From positions 1-33,781 of IMG/VR virus record IMGVR_UViG_3300027861_000107: a stretch of 33,781 bases of DNA. One strand, written 5' to 3'. Within the stretch, counting starts at the first letter, position 1. Each line of letters opens with the position of its first letter. The notes below the pieces were generated by a model that did not search any database, was not told the DNA's origin, and saw only the letters and a program-made list of their open reading frames with translations. The stretch is from a virus. Positions 15,679-24,823 of this stretch are shown here, piece after piece. The translations under genes and the position numbers were made by a program.

Positions 15679-18126
15679 ATGGTAAAGCAAACACAAGGAA
15701 CAGGACAATTTTCTGGATTCGGAGAAGAGCTTGATTATGAAGAAATAATCAAGAAGCTTTATGATAGAATTGGCTCTTTGGAAAAATCTGTATCAAACAT
15801 TGGCGCAGCAACAAGAGTCTCCAGAAGAAGGAAATGGAAAACACATAAGCAAAAATCCACTCTGACTCATCTTTCAAGAGCCGTTTGTGTAGCCACCATT
15901 GACCCATGGAAAGAAAATCGAGTTAGATTTTATCATCCTTATTTACACGATCCAAAAACTAAACTACTCGCACTTCCCTTTGCTAGACCTATTTCTTCAA
16001 TGGGTGGATTTGACGACTGCGGATTAAACTGGGTGCCGCCTGCTGGTTCAACTTTGATGTTGTTGTTTGAAGCTGGTAGTAGAGATGCTCCTTTTTATCT
16101 TGGAACAACATGGCATCGTGACAGAGGACCGGGAGGACAAGACCTTCCGGGACCAACAAAAGAATATCAAGATGTATATGCGGGAGACAGAACAGGATAC
16201 TTCCATGGACCGGGCAGTAATCCTAATGACGAACATCAAGTATTGCCTCCTTGGAATACAGAAAATTACAATGGTTTGGATATAGATGACAGCAAACAAT
16301 TCATTGAAGACACTGAAGAACAAAGAAACATAACTTATCCTCACATATATGGTTTCAAGACACCAGAAAAGCACATGCTTAAAATGGTTGACGGTAATGC
16401 CAAGTGCAACCGTCGCTGGAAAAGAATGGAGCTTCAATCAGGTTGCGGCAACTGGATGATTTTCAAAGATGATCATCTTCATTATGGTGGCCAATGGACA
16501 AATCCTTTGTGTCCAGCAGGAGAGACAAGTGGTGGATCAAACTCTAATGAAATAAATCCTTGCTCTACACATTCAGGAGACAAGCCACTCTTTACAGATA
16601 TTCATGGAAAACCAAAAGAAGGACTTTCCTTATGTGAACCAGATTGTAAAGGCGACGATCCAACTCAATGTTCTAAGATTTTGGGAGGTCACTCAAGAAC
16701 TCCCGGAAAAGAAGGATGTGGAGAAGAATATGCAGGAGTAATTCCAGATGGAACAAAATACACAGGTTCGCAAGGTGGAAAAAACAAAAGTTACAAACAC
16801 TGGAATGAATGCCGAGCCTATACCGGTCCCGGAACTCCTCAAAACAATAAATGCACTTTGCCTCAAACGGGAATTCAATTCCTGTCCATCAGTGGCCACA
16901 CAATGGTCATGGATGACTCAGTAGAAGAGCCACGAGGAAAACCAGAATGGCAAAGGTCAACACAACCGTTTGATTTTGGTTGTAACGATAAGTACCTCGG
17001 AATGTTTTGGCAAAAGTCAGCAACAGGTCATACTTTTGCGATGACAGACATCGAAGAACCTTCAAAAGTCAGAAGTAAGCAAAACTTTATTAAACTCAAG
17101 ACTGGTAATGGAAACAAGATTGAGCTTAATGATCACACTGTAAAAACACATTCTAACGATGATGGTTGTCAAAAATGCCCTCCTGACTGTGCTGGAGAAG
17201 AGCGTGGCATTCACATACAGAGCACAAGCAATCATCAAATAAATATGATTGATGATTTGAATATTCAATGTGGTCCTTGTCGCTGCGAAGGAGGCATCCC
17301 GCAGGCCAAAGCAGCAAAGGCTTACGTCCAAATTCGATCTGGATATGGATTAGAGATGAGGTTCAATGACGACTTCTCACAAGAAGAAACTCAAAGTCAG
17401 TGGATACAAATTTTGCATCCTCAGTGCGTTGATCCTCAAACAGATGAGAAATGCAATGCCTGCGATGACTGTAAGGCTTGTAGAGGGCCTCACATACTAA
17501 GATTCCAAGGAAGACCCAAAGGAGAGCCGGGAATCGTGTTCTTGCGTGCTGGTGGGCACTCAATTAGACAGACACATGATATGGATATTGTTATTGTTGG
17601 AGACCTAGAATGTAATCCTTCAGATAAATTCACTTATGTATCTAAGAAGTTCATCACTGCCACAGAAGATATTCATTTTCGTTACAGTGGAGAACTACAT
17701 ATATTCTTCGCAGAGAAACAAATTCTCCTCATGGCTGGACGTGATTGTCCTCCACCTCCGGGGAAAAAGTGTTGTGGGCCTTGTCTTTACAACGTCATCG
17801 TGGCTCGTTGTCCTGTATTTTGCCCATTAACTGGGATATTGCATTGGACTGAAAAAGCTATGAGCGAACGTGTGTTTGCTTCAGCTTATCATCCATGTCA
17901 AGTTCCTTGCGGTGGAGACTGTGCTGATTATTTTGCAGCGATGGCAAAATGTGGTGGCAAAGGTTGTGTGGAAGATGAAGGAGGATCGACAACGCTACCT
18001 CCAGAAGCACAAGCACCTCCGGGACACGCTATGGAACAACCTGAAGGAAATAATGTTGATCCAAACACTGGAGGAACAATTGGCGGAAATAATCCACCCG
18101 GTGGTGGAGGAGTTCCTCAAATTTAA
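15679..18126 (+). CDS. Cysteine-rich baseplate spike protein with OB-fold (gp5/gpV-like)
   Basis: The 815-residue protein carries an OB-fold at about residues 66-150 with VCVATIDPWKENRVRFYHP, LALPFARPIS.MGG, WVPPAGSTLMLLFEAGS and APFYLGT, the standard pattern of gp5/gpV/VgrG spikes. A coiled coil (18-42) precedes it. After it come regularly repeated beta segments (G...I.L.D motifs such as GNGNKIELNDHT) as in triple-stranded needles, then a Cys-rich C-terminus and a Gly/Pro tail. No T4-type lysozyme domain is apparent. I count about 36 cysteines, many as CxxC or CxxxC clusters, far above usual spikes. It would form the membrane-piercing needle below the hub. The next gene (gp25-like) starts nine bases downstream with a clear AAGGAG. 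Confidence 0.8.
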   Translation: MVKQTQGTGQFSGFGEELDYEEIIKKLYDRIGSLEKSVSNIGAATRVSRRRKWKTHKQKSTLTHLSRAVCVATIDPWKENRVRFYHPYLHDPKTKLLALPFARPISSMGGFDDCGLNWVPPAGSTLMLLFEAGSRDAPFYLGTTWHRDRGPGGQDLPGPTKEYQDVYAGDRTGYFHGPGSNPNDEHQVLPPWNTENYNGLDIDDSKQFIEDTEEQRNITYPHIYGFKTPEKHMLKMVDGNAKCNRRWKRMELQSGCGNWMIFKDDHLHYGGQWTNPLCPAGETSGGSNSNEINPCSTHSGDKPLFTDIHGKPKEGLSLCEPDCKGDDPTQCSKILGGHSRTPGKEGCGEEYAGVIPDGTKYTGSQGGKNKSYKHWNECRAYTGPGTPQNNKCTLPQTGIQFLSISGHTMVMDDSVEEPRGKPEWQRSTQPFDFGCNDKYLGMFWQKSATGHTFAMTDIEEPSKVRSKQNFIKLKTGNGNKIELNDHTVKTHSNDDGCQKCPPDCAGEERGIHIQSTSNHQINMIDDLNIQCGPCRCEGGIPQAKAAKAYVQIRSGYGLEMRFNDDFSQEETQSQWIQILHPQCVDPQTDEKCNACDDCKACRGPHILRFQGRPKGEPGIVFLRAGGHSIRQTHDMDIVIVGDLECNPSDKFTYVSKKFITATEDIHFRYSGELHIFFAEKQILLMAGRDCPPPPGKKCCGPCLYNVIVARCPVFCPLTGILHWTEKAMSERVFASAYHPCQVPCGGDCADYFAAMAKCGGKGCVEDEGGSTTLPPEAQAPPGHAMEQPEGNNVDPNTGGTIGGNNPPGGGGVPQI

Positions 18127-18134
18127 GGAGAATC

Positions 18135-18554
18135 ATGGAAAACAAATTTTTAGGATTACAGTACCCGTTGGTTAAGACAAATCGGGGATTACTTGCTCAA
18201 AAGAAGGGAGTAGATCAGATAAAAGCTGATTTATTACAACTTTTGCTTACAAATCCCGGAGAGAGGGTGATGTTGCCAACATTTGGAACTCCTTTAAGAG
18301 AGTTGTTCTTTGACCCAAACGATTTTGACTTAAAGAACAAAGCAAAAAACATGATATCAAAAGCTATATCAGATTGGGAACCAAGAATAGCATTAGAAAA
18401 CATAGAAGTATCAAACAGCATAGATACAGATAGTTTGCATCCTGACGATCCAAAAGATGATTACGAACATATATTATCTGTTAGGATAGAATTTTTCGAT
18501 CCAGAAAACATAACAGAACTTGAAGCCTTAACATTACAACTTCCAGTTTCATAG
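18135..18554 (+). CDS. gp25-like baseplate wedge protein
   Basis: The 139-residue protein matches the GPW/gp25 family closely: IKADLLQLLLTNPGERVMLP followed by TFGTPLRELFFDP (about residues 28-62), then helices with ISKAISDWEPRIALENIEV (about 75-93) and a final strand with ILSVRIEFFD. Length is normal for the family (about 100-140 residues). Gp25 sits at the junction of wedge and sheath and starts sheath polymerisation; the old lysozyme label for this family is not supported by catalytic residues here. AAGGAG precedes the ATG. The gene is followed after eight bases by the J-like gene, the normal partner. Confidence 0.92.
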   Translation: MENKFLGLQYPLVKTNRGLLAQKKGVDQIKADLLQLLLTNPGERVMLPTFGTPLRELFFDPNDFDLKNKAKNMISKAISDWEPRIALENIEVSNSIDTDSLHPDDPKDDYEHILSVRIEFFDPENITELEALTLQLPVS

Positions 18555-18562
18555 GAGATTAG

Positions 18563-20119
18563 ATGGCATTTCAAAATTGTCCTTTTGACATTACACCATT
18601 TGACAAATCAAATTTAATCAAAACTCCAGTATTGGCAAATCTTAATTACACCAATCAAGATTTTTGGTCAATGAAATCCCGTTTAATTGATTTAATACAA
18701 GAAAAATTCGGAGATGACTTTGGAGACTTCATAGAATCTGATTTGGCAATTATGTTGATTGAAAACTGGGCGTTCATTGCAGATACTTTATCCTTTAAGA
18801 TGGATCAAATTGCAAATGAAATATTCATTGACACAGTTAGTGAAATAGACAACGCATTTCGATTAGCGCTTCTAGTTGGATTTAAGCCACAACCACCAAT
18901 TGGAGCAAGATCACTTTGGTCTTTGTCTATAGGAAATGTTCTGACAACTGACTTAAACATTCCTGCTCCACAAAGAATTGATGTGAGCACAGAAGATGGG
19001 CCAAAAACAATTGAACTGTTTCCTGCTGATCAAAACAACAATGCAATTTTTGATGAAAACATAGTAATCACAGCCGGTAATTTCTTGAATACAAGCGTCA
19101 TTGGACTCGAAGGCGAAACCATAATTCAAAACATAACCGGAGATGGAAGCGTAAATCAGTTTGTCAATTTAACAACTGGGCCTGTAATTTGGAATTCAAT
19201 TAGAGTAAACATAGATGGAAACGACTGGAAACAGGTTGACTTCTTCACAGATTCAAATCCTCGCAAAGAATTCCGTGTTGAATATGATTCTTTGTATAAC
19301 GCATTTGTGCTTTTTGGAAATAATCGTGCAGGTCAAATACCCGGAGAATCTTCTCAAGTAAGAATAACTTACAGAACTGGTGGAGGAGTGGCTGGAAATA
19401 TTGTAACTAATGCAATCGAATTACAAAGAAACTTCTCAGCAGATGGATTTGATTTCAATGTTCCTGTTACATTCGTAAACTTCACACGAGGAGAATTTGG
19501 ATACGAAGGAGACTCTATTGAAACGATCAAAAGAAACCTTCCCGCTTGGTTAAGAACCCAAAACCGTGTTGTTTCTGGCGACGACTTTGAAGCGTTCACA
19601 GATCAGTTTTCCACAGAGTTCAATGGTAAAATTGGAAAGTCAAAAGCAATATTAAGAAACTATGGATGTGCTGCTAATGTTGTAGACTTATACATTCTTG
19701 GGGCAGACGGAGATGATGGTTTAGCAGAAACAAACAACGAATTAAAAATTGAACTACAAGAAGCAATAGATTCTAAGAAAATGCTTACAGACAAAGTTTG
19801 TATTAGAAATGGAGTCGTTGTAGAAGTAGATGTAACCATTGATGTAACCATGGATAAGTTCTACAGAAAATTTGAAGATGAATATAGAGAAAGAGTGGAT
19901 AGGAAAACTATCGGCTTTTTCTTGTTACCTAATTGGGATTATGAAAAAACACTCAGAGCAGTAGATTTGCTTAAAGAACTTTCTAGTATTAAAGAAATAG
20001 CCAGTGTTGATATCAACTTTCAAACGGATGTTGCTGCTAACTCTGGAGAAACTGTAACTACAAAATTCTTTGAAATAATTAGACCTGTATCAATTGAGAT
20101 AAATTTTGAATTTGAATAA
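18563..20119 (+). CDS. Baseplate wedge protein, gp6/J-like
   Basis: The 518-residue protein begins with a helical region (about 35-115) containing FIESDLAIMLIENWAFIADT, then an F..A...GFKPQPPIGA segment, matching the conserved start of baseplate J / T4 gp6 proteins. A beta-rich middle follows (PAPQRIDVSTEDGPKTIELF, VRITYRTGGGVAGN, the latter near 267-280), then QNRVVSGDDFEAFTDQF (about 331-347), also conserved in J proteins, and a C-terminal part with repeated strands and VVEVDVTIDVTMD. It forms the inner ring of the baseplate with the gp25- and gp7-like products. Its stop shares a base with the next start (TAATG). Confidence 0.85.
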   Translation: MAFQNCPFDITPFDKSNLIKTPVLANLNYTNQDFWSMKSRLIDLIQEKFGDDFGDFIESDLAIMLIENWAFIADTLSFKMDQIANEIFIDTVSEIDNAFRLALLVGFKPQPPIGARSLWSLSIGNVLTTDLNIPAPQRIDVSTEDGPKTIELFPADQNNNAIFDENIVITAGNFLNTSVIGLEGETIIQNITGDGSVNQFVNLTTGPVIWNSIRVNIDGNDWKQVDFFTDSNPRKEFRVEYDSLYNAFVLFGNNRAGQIPGESSQVRITYRTGGGVAGNIVTNAIELQRNFSADGFDFNVPVTFVNFTRGEFGYEGDSIETIKRNLPAWLRTQNRVVSGDDFEAFTDQFSTEFNGKIGKSKAILRNYGCAANVVDLYILGADGDDGLAETNNELKIELQEAIDSKKMLTDKVCIRNGVVVEVDVTIDVTMDKFYRKFEDEYRERVDRKTIGFFLLPNWDYEKTLRAVDLLKELSSIKEIASVDINFQTDVAANSGETVTTKFFEIIRPVSIEINFEFE

Positions 20120-23100
20120 TGACAACAGCAAAGAAAATAACAGAAAACCCTAAGACTACAGATGTTATCCTGTTTGAATTGGAAACACCTGATAGCTCAA
20201 ATTGTTTTACCGCTGATCCGTTCAAAGTAGACAATGTAACCATCTACTTTGTAGAGCGAGATTTTCTGGGAACAAATTTTGGGGAATATGATAGTTCGGC
20301 TCAAGATGAAGACCTTGTAGTCGCTGTTCAAGTTGCGCAAGAAACATTTTGCGGAGATCCTACAGTTGCTAACAAAAAACTGTTAGATGAAGCTCAAGCA
20401 AATCTAGCTGCCACAACACAAGTCAGCAAGTTCTTTTACAAAGAAAGAACTCCTGTAGAAATTGTGGGGACAAGCGACTTCCCAGCTTGGCTTTCTACAG
20501 ACACAACCAATGCGTACTTGGATTTAGTTCCAGAAGACGCTGATGGCAATCCACAATTTGGTCACTTTACATATGAGTGGCATCCAATGGGAAAGGTCCG
20601 TGAAGGGGACTATTTCATCTGTTGGACTTGGACTCCACTTCCAGCAGGAAGCAGCTTGTCTGCCCATTTGCCATTCAAAATTGATGGTGATCCACGTGCA
20701 GTAACATCAATTCCAACGCATGTTACAGCAACGGATAAATACGAGATACTGTTGGAGAGATACCTTCCAGAGATGTATAAAAATGTCATATGCGAAGGAG
20801 ACCTAACTCCAGAATCTACTGATAAACTGAATCAAGCTGTTGCCGAGGGATTCACCTTCCTTGAAAACTTGACAAATCAAATCATCGACTTGTTTGATGC
20901 GAATGCCTTACATGAATCGATGCTCGCATATTTGTCTAATTTGTTTGATGTCAGGTTAAGGTCTTCCGATCCTACGCTTTGGCGTCGTCAAATCAAAGAA
21001 GCCATACCTGTGTTCAAGAAAAAAGGAACTCTTGAAGGTCTGGAAGATGCTTATTCAATGTGTGGAATGGAGTTAAACAAATACACTCAATTTTGGCAAT
21101 TGACATCCCCTTATACATGGGAAGAATCTTTTGACGTTGATGGCACAGATGATACAGTGTTCCAGCTAGAGAAAGATAATATCGTTCTTCCAATTGACGA
21201 TGCAAATTTTGCATTATACTTAAGGGAAGAAGGCTCTAGCACATATACTGTTTTGACCAAAGATTATGTCAGTTTTTCAGTGGAAGATTGTATTGTAAAA
21301 ATGACATGGATTGGAGAGCAACTATCAAGCCCTCTTACCATAATCAAAGGAGATATTCTTAGAGTCAAATACGAATACAAAGAAGTTCCTGACCCTTCAG
21401 AACAAACTCTTCAAGATTACATTCTTTCATTGCCTCTTCAAGACCAAAGAGACGAAGGCAGTCAAAAGTATCCTCCCAAAAATTGGAATGTAAGATTGAT
21501 CGACGAGGAAGATCCATTGTTTGATGTTCTTATACCTGTAAGACATCCTTTTGCTGATCCAATTGTGTTCGGATTCATTAGAACTGAATTCCCATATTCA
21601 GAAAACATCTACAACATGGAAGAATATAATGGAAGCACTCGTCCATCATTTGATGCCTGTCAAATAAATCGTGATTTCCTTGATCCATGTGGCGCTTGTA
21701 TAAGCAGTAGTTACATGGTTGATGTTGGTATAGAAGAATTGAACAATGATAGGCTGATAGAGGCACAAGATATTTTAGATGAATACATGCCATTTCATGC
21801 ACAACTTCATTCAATCAACTTCTCTGGAGATGTTAATGAATTTGTTCAATCTCCCACAGAAGAAATTGAAGTTCTAGTTAACATGGACTTCACACAATAC
21901 ATTCTATCTGGCCAATCCAATCCTTTCTTTAACAGAATAATGGACCAAGGATTGCCCGGTCAATCATTCGTAGTCGATAGAGATGATTTGGCAACCAAGA
22001 CCACGGTGCTTTCTGGGAAGTTAGGAACTGGGTATAACGATCACGTTGCTTTCATTTCCCCAGACATAGAACTTGATGGATTGGGTATTGCTGTGTTCAA
22101 TCACATTTTAGAAGTTCTTGCACCTTCTCCAAACGCTGGCACGTACACCTTGGGAGAAACAAACAATAGGCTAGATGGTAATCCACACGTTGCAAGACTA
22201 AGTGGCGGTGCCATTGAACCATTAAACGAATCTCCTTTTACATTCAATTTATGGAACATCCTATTTAAGCAAAGCATTGCGGACATCACTCAAGATGACT
22301 TGTTCGAGTTCTCAGACAGCAGTGTTGACTTCTCCTCTCTCGGCGTGAAAAGCCAATGGGATTCCACTCATACTCCAGATTACACTGGAGGAGCATGGAA
22401 GGTTTTGATTCCATCATTAGACTCCACAGCTTATGAAATAGAAGATGTGCAAAATGGAGTTCTTGTTTTGGAAAGCAGAAGCACTTTGCCCACAATAGAC
22501 ACAACTGGTATCACTTATGCTCTTCTCAACGATCTTGATGCAACAATAGATTCAGGAACAACTGGAGACCTAGATGTAACAAGACGTGGGTTTGTAAACC
22601 TTAAAGCACCTGATCTTGCAGTGGATAGAGATAAATTCATTTTGGCCGGTGACTTCCTACATTATGATAATGATGGACTGGACTATGAAATACTGGAATT
22701 CCAAGATCCAGACAAGTTATGGATCGCCGGATGGACAGATGGCGATGTTGTTGGAACTAGCATAGATACAAGAAGAAAATTGGTGGATAAAGCAATTGGC
22801 CTATTTGGGTACAAAGGCTTACATTTAACTACATTCAGCGACCACGAACAAGAATTCAATATCATTAACGGAACTAATCCAGTAGCTCCTCTTACAGATG
22901 AAGATAGATTCAAAGAAAACTTCTTGTTTAAGATAGGCAATGATTTTTACAGAATTCAAGAATGGGATGGAGTAGAAGTAGTTTTGGCTGGTAAAGAACA
23001 AAATTGGACCACATTGATTGCGGGAGGGACTGCGGTAGCTTACTCGCTAGTTCAGTTAACCAAAAATTCATTCAATGTTGGATTAACAGTTTTTGATCAT

Positions 23101-23283
23101 TTAGATCGTGATGGTAAAGATGTAATTATTAGAGAAATATTAGATCAAGTGGATCAAAACACTGCAATTGTTGCTTTATCAACAAATCCGGGAAGTGGAA
23201 TGGAAGAGAATGTTTCTGCTGAAGAAAGCATCTCATTCGTGATAGAAACATTAGATGGAGAGACTCAGGAAGGTGAAATATGA
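20119..23283 (+). CDS. Baseplate wedge protein, gp7 / tail protein I-like, with long C-terminal extension
   Basis: In the 1054-residue protein, residues about 205-320 carry the tail-protein-I pattern: YEILLERYLPEMYKN, then ESMLAYLSNLFDVRLR, LWRRQIKEAIPVFKKKGTLE and GLEDAYSMCGM, where the KKGT.eGLe motif is diagnostic. An N-terminal beta domain (1-200) and a very long beta-rich C-terminal part (about 330-1054) surround it. P2 gpI is about 180 residues, while T4 gp7 is about 1030, so size favours a gp7-like wedge arm. The extended part includes DEDRFKENFLFKIGND-type segments of unknown fold. The ATGA overlap with the next gene indicates coupled translation. Confidence 0.78.
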   Translation: MTTAKKITENPKTTDVILFELETPDSSNCFTADPFKVDNVTIYFVERDFLGTNFGEYDSSAQDEDLVVAVQVAQETFCGDPTVANKKLLDEAQANLAATTQVSKFFYKERTPVEIVGTSDFPAWLSTDTTNAYLDLVPEDADGNPQFGHFTYEWHPMGKVREGDYFICWTWTPLPAGSSLSAHLPFKIDGDPRAVTSIPTHVTATDKYEILLERYLPEMYKNVICEGDLTPESTDKLNQAVAEGFTFLENLTNQIIDLFDANALHESMLAYLSNLFDVRLRSSDPTLWRRQIKEAIPVFKKKGTLEGLEDAYSMCGMELNKYTQFWQLTSPYTWEESFDVDGTDDTVFQLEKDNIVLPIDDANFALYLREEGSSTYTVLTKDYVSFSVEDCIVKMTWIGEQLSSPLTIIKGDILRVKYEYKEVPDPSEQTLQDYILSLPLQDQRDEGSQKYPPKNWNVRLIDEEDPLFDVLIPVRHPFADPIVFGFIRTEFPYSENIYNMEEYNGSTRPSFDACQINRDFLDPCGACISSSYMVDVGIEELNNDRLIEAQDILDEYMPFHAQLHSINFSGDVNEFVQSPTEEIEVLVNMDFTQYILSGQSNPFFNRIMDQGLPGQSFVVDRDDLATKTTVLSGKLGTGYNDHVAFISPDIELDGLGIAVFNHILEVLAPSPNAGTYTLGETNNRLDGNPHVARLSGGAIEPLNESPFTFNLWNILFKQSIADITQDDLFEFSDSSVDFSSLGVKSQWDSTHTPDYTGGAWKVLIPSLDSTAYEIEDVQNGVLVLESRSTLPTIDTTGITYALLNDLDATIDSGTTGDLDVTRRGFVNLKAPDLAVDRDKFILAGDFLHYDNDGLDYEILEFQDPDKLWIAGWTDGDVVGTSIDTRRKLVDKAIGLFGYKGLHLTTFSDHEQEFNIINGTNPVAPLTDEDRFKENFLFKIGNDFYRIQEWDGVEVVLAGKEQNWTTLIAGGTAVAYSLVQLTKNSFNVGLTVFDHLDRDGKDVIIREILDQVDQNTAIVALSTNPGSGMEENVSAEESISFVIETLDGETQEGEI

Positions 23284-23753
23284 TTAAAGAAGCAGTAAAG
23301 TCCCAAGGTGAAGTAGACATCTGCATTGAATACAAAGATGGCGATGGGGAAATGATAACAGTTCATAACACAGTGTTAACAACTGGTCGTCTTGCACTTG
23401 CCAATGGTCTCGCCAACCAGATTGGCAGCAGCTTTGACTTCTATGTCACCAGAATGATTTTTGGAGATGCAGGAACAACTGGCGGGGTCAAGAAAGTAGT
23501 AAATGCTGGAAGAAATGGTCTTTTTGGCGTCACTCAAGTATCTAAGCCAGCGTTGGCTAATTCAGATACCTCTGTGACTGCACAGGTCATCTTCACGTCC
23601 GTTATTCTGTTTAGTGAAGGGGTTGGGCTAACATTGAATGAGATGGCCCTACAGATGGCAAATGGCGATCTCTTTAGCATGACAACATTTCCTGATCTAA
23701 ATAAGACATCAGATATGCAAATAACATTTAATTGGCGTCTTAATTTCATCTAA
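23280..23753 (+). CDS. Small virion structural protein of the baseplate cluster, unknown role
   Basis: The 157-residue protein has NTVLTTGRLALANGLANQIG (about 30-50), FYVTRMIFGDAGTTGG (about 54-69), GLFGVTQVSKPAL and a final MQITFNWRLNFI strand. My impression is that this pattern recurs in large myoviruses as an unnamed structural protein; I cannot assign a T4 counterpart. It starts with an ATGA overlap with the gp7-like gene and is the last gene before the LAGLIDADG insertion. The gap of 59 bases that follows is the second-widest between same-strand genes here and holds the endonuclease promoter. Confidence 0.75.
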   Translation: MIKEAVKSQGEVDICIEYKDGDGEMITVHNTVLTTGRLALANGLANQIGSSFDFYVTRMIFGDAGTTGGVKKVVNAGRNGLFGVTQVSKPALANSDTSVTAQVIFTSVILFSEGVGLTLNEMALQMANGDLFSMTTFPDLNKTSDMQITFNWRLNFI

Positions 23754-23762
23754 AAAAATTAC

Positions 23763-23791
23763 TTGACAAATATTTGTAATTATCATACTAT
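23763..23791 (+). promoter_or_regulatory. Sigma70-like promoter of the LAGLIDADG endonuclease gene
   Basis: The consensus -35 TTGACA (23763-23768), a 17-base spacer and TACTAT (23786-23791, four of six matches to TATAAT) lie 22-50 bases before the ATG at 23813. A second -10 candidate, TATACT (23789-23794), would give a 20-base spacer. No comparable promoter was seen before the structural genes, so the endonuclease is probably transcribed independently by host polymerase. Confidence 0.65.
23766..23777. promoter_or_regulatory. Perfect 12-bp palindrome in the endonuclease promoter
   Basis: ACAAATATTTGT is a perfect palindrome overlapping the last three bases of the -35 element and the start of the spacer. 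This is a usual place for a repressor site. The gene it serves encodes two HTH segments, so self-regulation is possible. Such an A+T-rich palindrome could also be chance. Confidence 0.4.
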
Positions 23792-23812
23792 ACTATCTTT
23801 AAGGAGAAAGTT

Positions 23813-24823
23813 ATGCTTAATGATAAACAAGAACAAATTTTTGTAGGGTCTATGTTGGGAGATGGTTGTATAAGCAAAAATTTTTCAAATGAAGGATTAT
23901 GTAGATTTGAAAAAGGACAATCAAAGAAGGATTTTGTTGGCGAAGATAAATTGTCATATATGAATTGGATGAAGCAAGAGTTTGATGAATTTAGCACTTC
24001 GGTAATTGAGAGTTCTATAAAATCATCAGGAATAGTTAAAGAAATTAGCGGTGATAAAACTTATGACAGATATAACTTTTATACAAAAAGTCTTAAATTG
24101 TGGGAAATACTCGAAGCCGAATGGTACGTCCTACGCACCGATCACAAATGGTATAAGAGAACCAAAATAGTCCCACGAGACATCAAGTTAACTCCGCTCA
24201 CACTTTGTGTATGGCACATGGATGATGGATCAGTAAATCCAAAAGATGCCAATATTGAGTTGAACACACAAGGGTTTTCAGTTGAGGAAGTGGACTTTCT
24301 CATAGAAAGGATTAACAAAGACCTCAGTATCAAGAGCCACAAAAAGAAAGGCCGCAAGAAAAGCCAATACAAAATTTACATTGGCAGAGATCATTACTTT
24401 GATTTCATGGAAATGATCAAGCCGCATATTGAGTGGGACTGCTTTAAGTACAAGGTTGACACAGAAACTTACGACAAGAAACCCCACCAAGGAGAAACAC
24501 ATTCTTTGTCAAAACTTACAAAAAAGAATATCAAACAAATCTTCAAGCTGCGAGACAAAGGATGGTTGCAGAAGAAGATTGCCAACAAACTCGGAATATC
24601 ACAAGCCAATGTATCTGTGATACTTTCTGGAGATCGTTGGTCCCATCTTGGAACAAAGAGGGATGTTATTAGAAAACCTCGTCTCACAAAAGAAATGAAG
24701 TCCCAAATTGTTCTGTTAAAGGAGGATGGGGTTTTTCAAAAAGCTATTGCTGAAAGACTAAATATCAATCAGAGCACAGTATCTCGTGTTCTGAAGGAGA
24801 ACCATTGCCACGTATTGAACTAA
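23813..24823 (+). CDS. LAGLIDADG homing endonuclease with two C-terminal helix-turn-helix segments
   Basis: The 336-residue protein carries two LAGLIDADG-type helices: FVGSMLGDGCI (10-20) and LCVWHMDDGSV (about 130-141). Each has the acidic residue expected for metal-dependent cleavage, so it is probably a single-chain two-motif enzyme. After about residue 230 come two similar HTH units, WLQKKIANKLGISQANVSVI and VFQKAIAERLNINQSTVSRV, resembling resolvase/Trp-repressor-type DNA readers and probably extending target recognition. It is free-standing between two structural genes with its own promoter and AAGGAG site (23801-23806). Its final 19 bases overlap the next gene. It would cut an unoccupied allele and spread by repair; the target site is not identifiable here. 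Confidence 0.88.
   Translation: MLNDKQEQIFVGSMLGDGCISKNFSNEGLCRFEKGQSKKDFVGEDKLSYMNWMKQEFDEFSTSVIESSIKSSGIVKEISGDKTYDRYNFYTKSLKLWEILEAEWYVLRTDHKWYKRTKIVPRDIKLTPLTLCVWHMDDGSVNPKDANIELNTQGFSVEEVDFLIERINKDLSIKSHKKKGRKKSQYKIYIGRDHYFDFMEMIKPHIEWDCFKYKVDTETYDKKPHQGETHSLSKLTKKNIKQIFKLRDKGWLQKKIANKLGISQANVSVILSGDRWSHLGTKRDVIRKPRLTKEMKSQIVLLKEDGVFQKAIAERLNINQSTVSRVLKENHCHVLN
24794..24807 (+). promoter_or_regulatory. Ribosome binding site inside the endonuclease gene that sets a TTG start
   Basis: AAGGAG (24794-24799) is followed after five bases by TTG (24805-24807). It lies within the codons for the last residues of the LAGLIDADG protein, so the downstream structural gene now depends on sequence contributed by the mobile gene. 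Confidence 0.7.

Noticed and set aside
16048-16437. Leftward 129-codon open frame inside the spike gene
   Set aside because: It lies entirely within a strongly supported coding region, has no ribosome site and looks like no protein family.
18135-18554. Lysozyme function for the gp25-like protein
   Set aside because: The family name is historical. The protein is a structural wedge component and no catalytic Glu/Asp/Thr arrangement is visible.
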